Shown: positions 27,509 through 36,581, counted from the first letter of the stretch. The stretch is 64,000 bases of DNA from an uncultured Bacteroidia bacterium (GCA_902791865.1 CADAXK010000001.1:338921-402920), one strand, 5' to 3'. Translations and numbers: made by a program. Notes: generated by a model from the sequence alone, not told the origin.

Positions 27509-27516
27509 TAATTTTG
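27509..27516 (+). promoter_or_regulatory. -7 promoter box of the esterase-LysM gene
   Basis: TAATTTTG followed by CACC, exact consensus. It lies about 80 nt upstream of the ATG at 27599. No TTTG at -33; the terminator hairpin occupies that place. Confidence 0.6.
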
Positions 27517-27598
27517 CACCATCAAACAATATAAAAAACAATATAAACTATTAAAAACATCAAGGTCGCGGCACGCCACGACTCAACAACAAACTAAT

Positions 27599-28858
27599 AT
27601 GAGACGATTATTGATAATTATTTCGCTGACACTTGTCACATTCCTTGCAAAGTCACAAAAAATAGAATACTTCAACGACCTTATGTCGGACATGTACAAT
27701 TTCGCCATCTACGAACCTGCAGGCTACGATCCAGTAAACAGCACCGATATGCCTGTGGTAATGTTCCTGCACGGACGCAGTATGAGCATCGGTCTTGACG
27801 GCTACAGGTACGGTACGATAACATCGATAGATATGGGTTACGACATCCTGAAAGGACAGCAAGCACTAGTTTTGGAGCCAAACGCAAGAGGGAACGAAGG
27901 CTGGGGTTCAGTGAAGCTGCACAAGGTTTACGAATTTCTGAAGGCCCATTATGCATTCGACCACGACAAGTTTTATGTGATAGGCATGAGTATGGGCGGC
28001 TGGGGAACTCTAAACTATGTCAACAAATACCCTGATGAAGTGGCCGCCTGCGTTGGCATTTGCGGAGGCTGTGACGCTAAGACTCCCTGTGGACTCAACA
28101 AGGTGCCTACCTGGATTATTCATGCCACTGACGATGAAACAACAGATGTCGCTTGTTCCGATAGGGTTGTCGAGGCAATGAAAACTTGCGGAAATACCAA
28201 TCTGCTGAAATATAGCCGATTGACCAGCGGAGGACATAGCCTGATAAATTATTTTCAATATCACAACCTATACACATGGCTTTTTAAACACAACCGAACC
28301 AACCGCAGATTCGATACAAGCGTCAACTTTGTAGACAATCCTGTTCATGCCGCCTATCATTGGTCGAGTGGCATCGGAGAGTCAATTTATATTACACAAG
28401 CAGAACTTGCCAAGATACAGGCACGTACTCCAAAGCCCCAAGGTAGCAATACCATGGCATCGAACAGTGGTACAACTACATCAAGTAACAGTACAGGCAA
28501 TAGCGGGAATCCGTCAAGTACGACAAAACCAACGTCAAGCACAAAGCCAGTTTCGTCGTCATCGAGCAACACAAATTCGTCGTCGAAACCAACAACGACA
28601 AACAAGCCAACTTCAACATCAAAGCCCGCAAATACAGTTACGATAAAACCAAGTAATACGACATCCACATCAAAACCAAACACCGCCACAGTAAAGCCAG
28701 TAACAACATCAGAAAAAGGCATCTACATTGTCAAGCAAGGCGATACTTTAAAGAAAATTGCAAAAAAACACAAGATAAAGTACAAAAAACTTCTCCAGAT
28801 AAACCACTTCACCAAAGATAGAAAAATTAAAGTCGGTGACAAGATAAAAATAGCATAA
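27599..28858 (+). CDS. Exported alpha/beta-hydrolase with C-terminal LysM
   Basis: 419 aa. Signal peptide MRRLLIIISLTLVTFLAKS. The alpha/beta-hydrolase domain (about residues 25-225) has an oxyanion segment VVMFLHGRS, nucleophile elbow GMSMGGWG (Ser), the acid in HATDDETTD and His in TSGGHSLI, a complete catalytic triad. A Thr/Ser/Lys/Pro linker of about 110 residues (280-370) leads to one LysM domain (IYIVKQGDTLKKIAKKHKIKYKKL) at the C-terminus. The hydrolase resembles the esterase/feruloyl-esterase D-like group. LysM should tether it to peptidoglycan, so a cell-wall ester such as O-acetyl groups is a possible substrate, by inference. Confidence 0.85.
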   Translation: MRRLLIIISLTLVTFLAKSQKIEYFNDLMSDMYNFAIYEPAGYDPVNSTDMPVVMFLHGRSMSIGLDGYRYGTITSIDMGYDILKGQQALVLEPNARGNEGWGSVKLHKVYEFLKAHYAFDHDKFYVIGMSMGGWGTLNYVNKYPDEVAACVGICGGCDAKTPCGLNKVPTWIIHATDDETTDVACSDRVVEAMKTCGNTNLLKYSRLTSGGHSLINYFQYHNLYTWLFKHNRTNRRFDTSVNFVDNPVHAAYHWSSGIGESIYITQAELAKIQARTPKPQGSNTMASNSGTTTSSNSTGNSGNPSSTTKPTSSTKPVSSSSSNTNSSSKPTTTNKPTSTSKPANTVTIKPSNTTSTSKPNTATVKPVTTSEKGIYIVKQGDTLKKIAKKHKIKYKKLLQINHFTKDRKIKVGDKIKIA

Positions 28859-28907
28859 AGTATATCCAGCATATCGTAGTCAGCTCTTTAACCATTGCAA
28901 AAAACGA

Positions 28908-28935
28908 TTGCTGTAAAAGATTTTATATACCTTTG
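28908..28935 (+). promoter_or_regulatory. Promoter of the GH3-like gene
   Basis: TTG at 28908-28910 and TACCTTTG at 28928-28935, spacing 17. The start codon follows at 28956. Confidence 0.65.
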
Positions 28936-28955
28936 CCATTTTAAAACAAAAGATA

Positions 28956-30644
28956 ATGAAGACGAGTAACATGATTGTACCAAACCTGCTACTGGGAATG
29001 GCAGGAGGTATTCAGTATCGCGCACTTTTGAAAGCGACAAAGAATCCACGCAAGGCCAGTGAAAAGACACTTCGTGAAATCCTCACATACGCAAAAGATA
29101 CCGTTTACGGCAAGGAACATAAATTCGAGTATATTCTCGAAGCCAACGATGATACGGAATTGTACCGCCGTTATCGCGAACAAGTAAAACCCAACGAATA
29201 CGAGGATTTGCGTCCATACGTTGAACGTCACAAGCACGGCGAAGCCGACATTCTATTCCCAGGCAAGCCTGTACTATATGCCACCACATCGGGTTCTACT
29301 GCAGAACCGAAATGGATTCCAATAACCGAACGTTACCTGAAGACAATCTACGGCAAGATGACTAAGGTATGGCTATACAATTTCATCCAGAACCGTCACA
29401 AGGTATTTGCCGGCAAGATTTTATCAATCGTGGGCAAGGTAATAGAAGGATATGCTCCCGATGGCACGGTTTACGGTTCGGTAAGCGGTGTAACTCAAAG
29501 AGACTGCCCTGGCTTCGTTAAGAAACTCTACAGCAATCCGCAGTGCGTATATAGCATCGCAGACTACACAGCTCGCTACTATGTTCTTATGCGCATGGGC
29601 ATCGAACAAGACATTACATTGATTGTCACAGCAAACCCATCAACTATTGTTGAGTTGCAAAACAATGTAAACCGCTACTACGATGAATATGTAAACGACA
29701 TTGAACATGGCACACTGAAAGCAGACCTCAACATTGATCCTGAGATTCGCAAGGAGTTGGAAGCTTGCCTAAAGCCGAATCCCAAACGTGCTGCAGAACT
29801 TCGTGCATTGAAGGCAAAATACGGCAATGTGCTTCCAAAACACTATTGGCCCAACATGCAGATTCTAAACACATGGAAATGCGGAAACACAAAAGTATAT
29901 CTTGACAAATTCAAGGATTCGTTCCCCAAAAGCATGTTACATCAGGAATTCGGCTACTTCGCATCAGAATGCCGCTTCGGTCTGGTTATGGACGACACGC
30001 TTAACAGCGTTATGTTCCCACACATGCACTACTATGAGTTTGTCAAGGAAGAAGACATGGACTCCCCTAACCCGACATTCTACCAGTTGCACGAATTGGT
30101 TGAAGGTCAGCGCTACTGCCCGTATGTGAGCACATTTGCTGGTCTGTATCGCTACAACATGAACGACTTGCTGGAGGTTGGCCCTAACTTCAAGAATACG
30201 CCTACCGTACACATGATACAAAAGACACACGGCATTGTAACCATGACTGGCGAAAAACTATATGAGCGTCAGTTCATTGAGGCTGTCCACAAGGCAGAAG
30301 ATACCACTGGCTTGAAGACTCGCTTCTTCATTGGTTTCGCCGAGTTGCCCGAATCGCGCTACAACTTCTACTACGAGTTTGCCGATCAGGAAACCACACA
30401 AGAACAAGCTGATAAATTCACTGAAGCCGTTGATGCTGCATTGAAGGAAATCAACATGGAATACAAGGCAAAGCGCGAATCGTTGAGATTGAAAGATGCG
30501 GTAACATACCGCCTGCAATTTGAATCGTTCGAGCATTTCAAAGAAGCTTGCATAAAAGAAGGAGCCCGCGATGGACAGTTCAAGCTCAACCTGCTGCTGC
30601 AGGACGAAAAACGCCAAGAAAAGTTCAACAAACTTGTAAAATAA
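28956..30644 (+). CDS. GH3 family acyl-acid-amido synthetase-like protein
   Basis: 562-aa soluble adenylate-forming enzyme related to plant GH3 auxin/jasmonate-amino acid synthetases. The ATP-binding motif ATTSGSTAEPKWIPIT lies at about residues 109-124. Other family landmarks: GYFASECRFGL, the aspartate/glutamate of DLLEVG after YRYNMN, and the C-terminal VTMTGEKLYERQFIEAV. Bacterial members are widespread in Bacteroidota and mostly uncharacterised; activity would be ATP-dependent adenylation of a carboxylic acid followed by amide or ester transfer. The following HAD gene overlaps by one base (TAATG), so the two may act on one pathway. Confidence 0.9.
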   Translation: MKTSNMIVPNLLLGMAGGIQYRALLKATKNPRKASEKTLREILTYAKDTVYGKEHKFEYILEANDDTELYRRYREQVKPNEYEDLRPYVERHKHGEADILFPGKPVLYATTSGSTAEPKWIPITERYLKTIYGKMTKVWLYNFIQNRHKVFAGKILSIVGKVIEGYAPDGTVYGSVSGVTQRDCPGFVKKLYSNPQCVYSIADYTARYYVLMRMGIEQDITLIVTANPSTIVELQNNVNRYYDEYVNDIEHGTLKADLNIDPEIRKELEACLKPNPKRAAELRALKAKYGNVLPKHYWPNMQILNTWKCGNTKVYLDKFKDSFPKSMLHQEFGYFASECRFGLVMDDTLNSVMFPHMHYYEFVKEEDMDSPNPTFYQLHELVEGQRYCPYVSTFAGLYRYNMNDLLEVGPNFKNTPTVHMIQKTHGIVTMTGEKLYERQFIEAVHKAEDTTGLKTRFFIGFAELPESRYNFYYEFADQETTQEQADKFTEAVDAALKEINMEYKAKRESLRLKDAVTYRLQFESFEHFKEACIKEGARDGQFKLNLLLQDEKRQEKFNKLVK

Positions 30645-31264
30645 TGGCAGAAATAAAAGCTGTCATATTCGACCTAGATGGGACTTTGTACAACAAGTCC
30701 CATCTTCATATTCGCATAATACTCAACCAGTTGATTCGCGGAAGACTTATCATGCTAAAACGTGAAAGAGATGTTCGTGCGATGTTAAAAGGTCAGTACT
30801 TCGGAAACGAAGATGCTTTTTACGATAATTTCTTCAGCAATATCGGGAAAAATAATGCCAGAAAGTGGTATTTCGACTGCTATATGCCACAAATGGCAAA
30901 AGTCCTGCGCAAGCACTATAACCTTGCCCCATGGGTAAAAGAATACATTATGCCATTGCGTGAAAAAGGCGTGAAAATCGTAGTCTTTTCCGATTACGGT
31001 TTTGTCGAAGAAAAGCTCAATGCAATAGGATTCGACCTCCAGTTGGCCGATTATCTTTTCGATGCGCCTTCGTTAGGCGGACTAAAGCCATGCCGTGAAG
31101 CATTTATGAACGTCTGTAAAAAAATCGGAATCGAACCGCAACACTGCCTCATGATTGGTGATCGCGATGATACCGATGGAGATGGTGCAAAGTCTGTCGG
31201 AATGCGATTTGTAAAAGTAGAAAAGGCATCAAAACCAATGGAAATGGATGTCTCTGGTTCTTGA
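30644..31264 (+). CDS. HAD-superfamily hydrolase
   Basis: 206 aa from ATG 30644, which overlaps the GH3 stop and places the nucleophile motif VIFDLDGTLYNKSH at residues 6-19; a longer frame inside the GH3 gene is rejected. Other motifs: VVFSDYGF (motif II), GGLKPCREAF (motif III lysine), MIGDRDDTDGDGA (motif IV). The cap domain of about 75 residues between motifs I and II indicates subclass I, likely a small-molecule phosphatase. Substrate unknown. Confidence 0.87.
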   Translation: MAEIKAVIFDLDGTLYNKSHLHIRIILNQLIRGRLIMLKRERDVRAMLKGQYFGNEDAFYDNFFSNIGKNNARKWYFDCYMPQMAKVLRKHYNLAPWVKEYIMPLREKGVKIVVFSDYGFVEEKLNAIGFDLQLADYLFDAPSLGGLKPCREAFMNVCKKIGIEPQHCLMIGDRDDTDGDGAKSVGMRFVKVEKASKPMEMDVSGS

Positions 31265-31307
31265 TTTCTAATTTCTGTTTTTTCAACAACTAGGAACGAC
31301 GTTGGCC

Positions 31308-32153
31308 TCAATCCTCCATAGCTGGCCACGGATTTACCTCTATTCCAGCCATCTGCTCCATATTCTTGTGGGCCATAGTGCAGACTCGCAGAAGTTCCTC
31401 CTTACGGTTTGCATTCTTGTCGAAAAATATCGGTTCGCCAACATGCAAGGTCACGCATGGTTCATTACGCTTTCCTAACAATTTGTACAAACCTTTGCGC
31501 TCGCGATAGCTGTATACCAATGGAATTACAGGAATATCATACTTATATGCCATTGAAAACGCGCCAAGTTTGAACGGACGAATTGGCACATACATGTTCC
31601 ACCGCACCGTCTCTGGAAAAATCAGAAACCAGTCCTTACGTCTATGATACTCGTCGAATGCCTCGTTAAACTTGCGCATACCTCCGCGGGTTTCAGGAAT
31701 GGGAATACCACCGGCATGGCGCATAAACCAGCCGTTCTTGCCGTTGAAATGCTTGGCAAACATAGGAATCCATATCCTACCGAAGCGCTTAACTGCTTGA
31801 TTTACACCAAATGCATCAAAAATAAAAACATGATTGCATATACACATTGCACCATTTTTCAATTCTTTGCGATACTTGCGGACATTTTTTCGACCTTCTA
31901 TCCTAAATCCGAAATGAAAACGATTCCAAAATGCGACTAGAACCCATTTTACGAAAAATCCCAGTATTCCGTTCAACTTGAAACTCAACGAATTGTCGAC
32001 ATACGGAAATGTCTCGTCAAACTGATATTTTCCTTTAGAAGAATCTTCGACCTCCACTTTCAGCAGACGACGAAACGGGTCATCGGTAGGATATTCCATT
32101 CCAATATCTGGAATGCAGACATCTTCTTTTACCTTAAATGTACCGAATTGCAT
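31308..32153 (-). CDS. PlsC-like acyltransferase
   Basis: 281 aa from ATG 32153, chosen because the promoter box lies just upstream; the frame extends 23 codons further through that box. Acyltransferase motifs: NHVFIFDAFG (HX4D, block I), GGIPIPETRGG (block II), FPETVRWN (block III, FPEG(T)R variant with Thr for Gly), VIPLVYSY (block IV). It probably acylates a glycerophospholipid or related lipid at the inner membrane. It is convergent with the HAD gene, 43 bases apart. Confidence 0.82.
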   Translation of the reverse strand: MQFGTFKVKEDVCIPDIGMEYPTDDPFRRLLKVEVEDSSKGKYQFDETFPYVDNSLSFKLNGILGFFVKWVLVAFWNRFHFGFRIEGRKNVRKYRKELKNGAMCICNHVFIFDAFGVNQAVKRFGRIWIPMFAKHFNGKNGWFMRHAGGIPIPETRGGMRKFNEAFDEYHRRKDWFLIFPETVRWNMYVPIRPFKLGAFSMAYKYDIPVIPLVYSYRERKGLYKLLGKRNEPCVTLHVGEPIFFDKNANRKEELLRVCTMAHKNMEQMAGIEVNPWPAMED

Positions 32154-32173
32154 TTTATTAATTCTTAACACCG

Positions 32174-32207
32174 CAAATATAATGTTTTTTTGGGGAATAT
32201 TATCAAA
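32174..32207 (-). promoter_or_regulatory. Promoter of the acyltransferase gene
   Basis: TATATTTG at 32181-32174 (minus strand) with TTTG at 32207-32204; spacing 22, slightly long. 20 nt before the start codon. Confidence 0.6.
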
Positions 32208-32249
32208 ACAACGCAATTCCACCTATTCGTATAGAAACAAGAAACTTCC

Positions 32250-32280
32250 TTTGAACTTTCAAACCTTTTCATTATTTTTG
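32250..32280 (+). promoter_or_regulatory. Consensus promoter of the 32310 two-gene unit
   Basis: TTTG at 32250-32253, exactly 19 nt, then TATTTTTG at 32273-32280: a full match to the Bacteroidota housekeeping promoter, 30 nt from the start codon. Confidence 0.85.
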
Positions 32281-32309
32281 CCATACAAAATTTAAAAAGG
32301 TAATATTCT

Positions 32310-32972
32310 ATGGCAGATCAAAGACTAGAAGAGTATCGTGCATACTACAAAGCACGCACCGAGCGGTATGCTGGCAACCCGCACAGAAAACATTCATACG
32401 AAGCCGAGAAAAAACTAAGCGACCTTTTCGACAGGTACGACACCCTTGAGGAAATTGGACAGAACCTTGGACATCTCAACGTAGATTGTGCATTTGCAAC
32501 TGTACGTGATCAGTACGAGATGGAAAGCGAATACTACGAGAGCGTTCAGGAACCTGTGCGCAAGAAAGGCGCCGACAACATACTCGCCAACCTTGACAAG
32601 TACACCGACCTCAACGATATGATGACCATGATTAACGACCTTTCCAACAAGAACAACGTCGAAGTAACGACCGACGAGGGAAGCGGCAAGGCTCTGTTTG
32701 ATAACTGGAAGCAGATTGACGAAATCGACATCTTCACCAAGGCTGTTGTCCCTGCAAAATATAAGAGCAATATGATGGAAACCGTTGCCAAGACAAAGCA
32801 GAGCATAGTTGAAAATGTAAAATCGACCGAGGACACTTTGGGCAAGTGGGTAGAAGGCTGGCGCATGAAACCTGAACTTACGCGCGAATATAGGTACAGG
32901 CACGTTATGCCATATAGCGACGAGGAAATTGAGGAACACCTCAAGAAGTTCAAAAGCATTATTAACAGATAA
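32310..32972 (+). CDS. Uncharacterised cytoplasmic protein, unit partner 1
   Basis: 220 aa; no family recognised by me. There is no signal peptide or membrane segment. The composition is charged and mostly helical (EEYRAYYKARTERYAG, YEAEKKLSDLFDRYD, YEMESEYYESVQEPVRKK), with a conserved-looking centre SGKALFDNWKQIDEIDIF, AVVPAKYKSNMMETV and a Tyr/Arg-rich end (EYRYRHVMPYSDEEI). No catalytic motif is evident. It shares a transcript with the larger protein that follows after 14 bases and has a strong consensus promoter, so it is probably well expressed. Confidence 0.75.
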   Translation: MADQRLEEYRAYYKARTERYAGNPHRKHSYEAEKKLSDLFDRYDTLEEIGQNLGHLNVDCAFATVRDQYEMESEYYESVQEPVRKKGADNILANLDKYTDLNDMMTMINDLSNKNNVEVTTDEGSGKALFDNWKQIDEIDIFTKAVVPAKYKSNMMETVAKTKQSIVENVKSTEDTLGKWVEGWRMKPELTREYRYRHVMPYSDEEIEEHLKKFKSIINR

Positions 32973-32973
32973 A

Positions 32974-32979
32974 AGGAGG
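32974..32979 (+). promoter_or_regulatory. Strong Shine-Dalgarno AGGAGG
   Basis: Perfect AGGAGG seven bases before the ATG at 32987. Most genes of this window have no such sequence, which makes it notable here and supports the chosen start. Confidence 0.85.
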
Positions 32980-32986
32980 ACAAGAT

Positions 32987-34462
32987 ATGGCAGTAGATAA
33001 AACAATGCTCGACGCAATGACCAGCGGCTACAAGTTCTATCTCGACGACATGAAGAGCAAGAACATCACAGGTCAGTACTACGACGAAGTTGAAAGGCTT
33101 TACAAGCGCATCGAGGAGATCGGCCAGGAAAGTGCCGATATGAACGAAATGTACGCCAAGATGCAGAACGAAAACATCACCGTAAAAATGTCCGAAGCCT
33201 ACACCCGCGCACTTACCGAAGAAGGCAACAAGAAATATATGCCGCAGAATGGAGAAGTTCCCGATGATAGTCAGCTGTTCAAGAATAACATTGATGCATT
33301 AAAAAATTGTATCAAGTCCTTGCGCGACAATTTCGACAGTTTGATGGAAAAAGCTACCGAGTCGGAGCGAATGAGACTTATGGTCGAAAACAATCCTGAG
33401 CCACTTATCAAGTGTATCGAGGATATGATAGCAGTATCGGAAGAGCCTGGCATGACATACGCCAACTTCCTGCGCATACAGATTGAACGCGGTCTCGACA
33501 AGGCTGCCGAAGGCGTTACTACCCGCAGTTTCCTCGAAGACATTGTCGAATGCAAGAAAGCCTTTATGGTACCCGAAATCGAAATCAAGATGTGGGAAGA
33601 AAAACTCGAAGAGTACAAAAAGGTGGCTGCAAACAACAAATTTAACCTTGTGGATCTGCACGAGTGGGAGTTTATTTCCGACAGGATAGACAGAAAGTAC
33701 AAGCCGGAACTCATAAGGCGCGAGCGTATCAACGATATGTTCATGGAAATTGTCAGCGATTTGGCTCACTGGGTTATTTCGTACTGCTCGTATCCGCCAT
33801 CAGAGATGATGCCTTGGAATGTAATGCCGCGCGATGCCGCAATTGCCGATTTGACAAGAATCCAGAAGGTTACTCCCGGTATAGTTAAGGAACGTGAAAA
33901 ACTTCTTTTCCGTTACTTCGGTCTAAGGCTAAAGGACATCGTAAAAGACGAATACTTCCTGAACGACATAAAGTCTAACATGATAGACGATTCGCAGGAA
34001 TATCTTGAATTCCTTTTGCTCGAGGTTTATCCTCAATGCAAGCCATTCAACGATGCATCACGCGAACTTATCGACAAGCAGACTTCGTTTTACAGAGGCA
34101 AGAAGGAAGTAAATCCTGACAGAAAAGAGCCTTACCTAAGAATGAAGAAGTACTACGATTCCAAGTTTGGCGAAGGATACATGGTAAAATCGTTGAAAGA
34201 ACAAGGTCTTGGCAATGCCGACAAGGAAGAATACGAAAGCAACGCTGCTCCTTGGAATCTTGAATCTTTCTTAAGCCACGTCGAAGGCAAGATTGCAGAA
34301 CCCGACCTCAACGAAACCTTTGTGGACAATTCTGCATCGAGCAAAATCGAGGAAGCAACCAGCACGATCAAGGAAAAAGCAGGTGGTTTGTTCTCATTCT
34401 TCAAAAAGGGAAATGACAATAACGATGGGGAATCCAGACAATATAAAACGAGGAGGACATAA
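32987..34462 (+). CDS. Uncharacterised cytoplasmic protein, unit partner 2
   Basis: 491 aa; not recognised. No signal peptide or membrane helix, high charge, predicted almost all alpha-helical with coiled-coil-like stretches (DEVERLYKRIEEIGQESADMN, KMWEEKLEEYKKVAANN). The more distinctive middle contains SDLAHWVISYCSYPPSEMMPW and LLFRYFGLRLKDIVKDEYF. The C-terminus ends in an Ala/Lys/Glu segment and GGLFSFFKKG, a possible amphipathic membrane-contact helix. A structural or scaffolding role is only a guess. The stop codon lies inside the loop of the downstream terminator hairpin. Confidence 0.75.
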   Translation: MAVDKTMLDAMTSGYKFYLDDMKSKNITGQYYDEVERLYKRIEEIGQESADMNEMYAKMQNENITVKMSEAYTRALTEEGNKKYMPQNGEVPDDSQLFKNNIDALKNCIKSLRDNFDSLMEKATESERMRLMVENNPEPLIKCIEDMIAVSEEPGMTYANFLRIQIERGLDKAAEGVTTRSFLEDIVECKKAFMVPEIEIKMWEEKLEEYKKVAANNKFNLVDLHEWEFISDRIDRKYKPELIRRERINDMFMEIVSDLAHWVISYCSYPPSEMMPWNVMPRDAAIADLTRIQKVTPGIVKEREKLLFRYFGLRLKDIVKDEYFLNDIKSNMIDDSQEYLEFLLLEVYPQCKPFNDASRELIDKQTSFYRGKKEVNPDRKEPYLRMKKYYDSKFGEGYMVKSLKEQGLGNADKEEYESNAAPWNLESFLSHVEGKIAEPDLNETFVDNSASSKIEEATSTIKEKAGGLFSFFKKGNDNNDGESRQYKTRRT

Positions 34463-34478
34463 CCTTCCTCGTTTTTTT
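34445..34478 (+). terminator. Terminator overlapping the stop codon of the 32987 gene
   Basis: Stem AAAACGAGGA/TCCTCGTTTT (34445-34454 with 34466-34475) and T7. The TAA at 34460-34462 sits in the loop, so a terminating ribosome would cover the upstream arm. Confidence 0.85.
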
Positions 34479-34500
34479 ATGCAACTTCAAATTTTTCAAA

Positions 34501-35262
34501 ATGGACTTTCAGACAACAAAAGCTTTGCTTGATGAGCGGTACGAGAAGTTTGCCGTAGCTAGTTTCGTGGATAACGACCCTATACAGATTCCTCATTCGT
34601 TTTCACGAAAAGAAGACATAGAAATCAGCGGATTTTTCGCATCGATGATAGCATGGGGCAACCGCAAGATGATAATAAACAACGCGAAACGCTTCATGCA
34701 ATTAATGGACAATGCCCCATACGATTTCGTTATGAACTTCGAGGCAAAGGACCTCAAGGCTCTTGATGCCGCTATACACCGCACTTTCAATGGAGATGAC
34801 ATGCGCTTCTTTGTTCGCTCGCTAGCAAACATTTACCGTAATCATGGCGGACTCGAAGCTATTTTCTGCAAATTCCACGAAATGGACAAGAACCTTATGA
34901 ATGTTCATACGGTTCTGTTCGAAATTCCGCACGAGTCACGCAACATGCGCCACATTTCCGACATAACAAAAGGCTCTGCGGCCAAGCGGCTAAACATGTT
35001 CCTGCGCTGGATGGTGCGCAATGACGGACGCGGAATAGATTTCGGTTTATGGAAAAGCATTAGTCCTGCCAACTTGCTCATTCCTCTCGATGTACACTGC
35101 GGACGCTGTGCCCGCGACCTAAACCTGCTTACACGCAAGCAGAACGATTGGAAATCGGTGCTTGAACTCACAGAGAACCTTCGCAAATTCGACCCTGCAG
35201 ACCCAATAAAGTACGACTTCGCACTTTTTGGCTCGGGTGTAAACCAAAATCCCGTTGTCTGA
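34501..35262 (+). CDS. TIGR02757/DUF2400 family protein
   Basis: 253 aa. Conserved motifs: DPIQIPHSFSRKEDIEISGFFASMIAWGNR, FVRSLANIYRNHGGLE, KGSAAKRLNMFLRWMVRND, GRGIDFGLW, and LLIPLDVHCGRCARDL. The family has weak similarity in layout to helix-hairpin-helix DNA glycosylases (the IPLDVH segment), but no activity is established that I know of. It overlaps the following methyltransferase gene by one base (TGATG). Confidence 0.88.
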   Translation: MDFQTTKALLDERYEKFAVASFVDNDPIQIPHSFSRKEDIEISGFFASMIAWGNRKMIINNAKRFMQLMDNAPYDFVMNFEAKDLKALDAAIHRTFNGDDMRFFVRSLANIYRNHGGLEAIFCKFHEMDKNLMNVHTVLFEIPHESRNMRHISDITKGSAAKRLNMFLRWMVRNDGRGIDFGLWKSISPANLLIPLDVHCGRCARDLNLLTRKQNDWKSVLELTENLRKFDPADPIKYDFALFGSGVNQNPVV

Positions 35263-35969
35263 TGCGTGACGACTTCTTCACATTCAAGCAGTTTCGCATA
35301 ATGCACCGCAAGTCGATAATGAAAGTCGGCACGGATGGTGTGCTGCTTGGCGCTTATGTAGACGGTAAAAACGCAAGCCGAATACTCGACATTGGCACAG
35401 GCACAGGTTTGCTTTGCCTGATGCTTGCACAGAAAAGCAACGCAACGATTCATGGAATCGACATAAATTCCGAGGCAGTAGAGGTGGCAAAATTCAATGT
35501 CGAGCAAAGCAAATGGCACGAACGGATAGAAATATTTCACTCATCAGTGCAGGATTTCGCGCCAGAGGGAAAGTACGACCTAATTGTGTCAAACCCACCG
35601 TTCTATACAACAGATGTCATTGCACCAGAAAAGGGCCGTGCGCTTGCTCGTCACGACATAAGCCTGAATATCTCCGATTTGGCATTGGCAATAAGTAGAT
35701 TTTTATCGGAAAGCGGTCGCTGCTATGTGATTTATCCTACCGAACAATGCATGCAATTCGAGAATAATGCAGAAAGGTTAGGCTTGTATGCAACCGCAAG
35801 ACTTTATGTTTCATCACATCCTGACACTCCTAGTATCCGCACAATCTTAGGAATGAGCAGAGAAAAATGTGAACCCAATTGCGACACGCTATTCATTGAA
35901 AATGGCGCACGCCACGACTTCAGCGAGAAGTACAAACTCCTAACAAAAGATTATTACTTGAAATTTTAG
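35262..35969 (+). CDS. trmN6: tRNA1(Val) (adenine(37)-N6)-methyltransferase-like
   Basis: 235-aa SAM-dependent methyltransferase. The family start FTFKQFRIMHRKSIMKVGTDGVLLGA is followed by SAM motif I ILDIGTGTGLLCLMLAQ, the acidic end of strand 2 GIDINSEAVE, and the N6-adenine motif SNPPFY at about residues 110-115. E. coli YfiC/TrmN6 methylates A37 of tRNA-Val; the substrate here is inferred by family. Its last four bases overlap the convergent gene on the other strand. Confidence 0.9.
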   Translation: MRDDFFTFKQFRIMHRKSIMKVGTDGVLLGAYVDGKNASRILDIGTGTGLLCLMLAQKSNATIHGIDINSEAVEVAKFNVEQSKWHERIEIFHSSVQDFAPEGKYDLIVSNPPFYTTDVIAPEKGRALARHDISLNISDLALAISRFLSESGRCYVIYPTEQCMQFENNAERLGLYATARLYVSSHPDTPSIRTILGMSREKCEPNCDTLFIENGARHDFSEKYKLLTKDYYLKF

Positions 35970-36535
35970 AATAGTCCGAGAGTAAGGGCCAGATAAACTC
36001 CCGGTGCGTTAAGAACGGACTGCTTGTATAGTTCCGGCGTTTTTACCTTTATATGAAACTGATAGTTTATTCCGAGCGAAATCTTAAGAATATCGGTAAT
36101 TGAGTATTCCACTGCAGCAGATGGGACAATTGCGACAAAACCTGCCCTATCGAATCCTTTACGGCTTACGGCATTTATTAACGCCGATGAGCCATAGCCA
36201 ACTTTTATATCGGTAACCAAGTGAAAAGAGTGGTCGTTGAAAAATGGATAGCCGAAATATATACCGCCATGACTCTGTCTTAGACTGTATGGGTTAGAAT
36301 CTGTACCTACAATTCTTGCAGCTTTGCTCATTCCGTCGAAATATGCACCGATACGAAAGTCCTTGACAATAAAACCGCACGAACCGCCAATAGTTATCGA
36401 CATGCCTTTTTCTACCGAGAAGAATTGTCCGTTAATTGTACAGAAACCACCCTGCTGGTACTCGTCCGGCTGAGCCTGCGAAAATCCAGCAAAGCTTAAT
36501 AAGGATAAAATCAATATGAAAACAAGTTTTCTCAT
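35966..36535 (-). CDS. Exported protein, probable outer-membrane barrel
   Basis: 189 aa from ATG 36535 (MRKLVFILILSLLSFAGFS, cleaved near QAQ); the frame allows two or four more residues upstream. Mature sequence is a series of strands with Gly-rich turns (MSITIGGSCGFIVKDFRIGAYFDG, GGIYFGYPFF, SFHLVTDIKVGYGS, LKISLGINYQF) ending in LALTLGLF. The terminal Phe is the usual beta-barrel assembly signal. Function unknown. Confidence 0.75.
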   Translation of the reverse strand: MRKLVFILILSLLSFAGFSQAQPDEYQQGGFCTINGQFFSVEKGMSITIGGSCGFIVKDFRIGAYFDGMSKAARIVGTDSNPYSLRQSHGGIYFGYPFFNDHSFHLVTDIKVGYGSSALINAVSRKGFDRAGFVAIVPSAAVEYSITDILKISLGINYQFHIKVKTPELYKQSVLNAPGVYLALTLGLF

Positions 36536-36581
36536 CATATAAACCAAACCTAATTATTGGATATTTATTGTGTATGATTAT

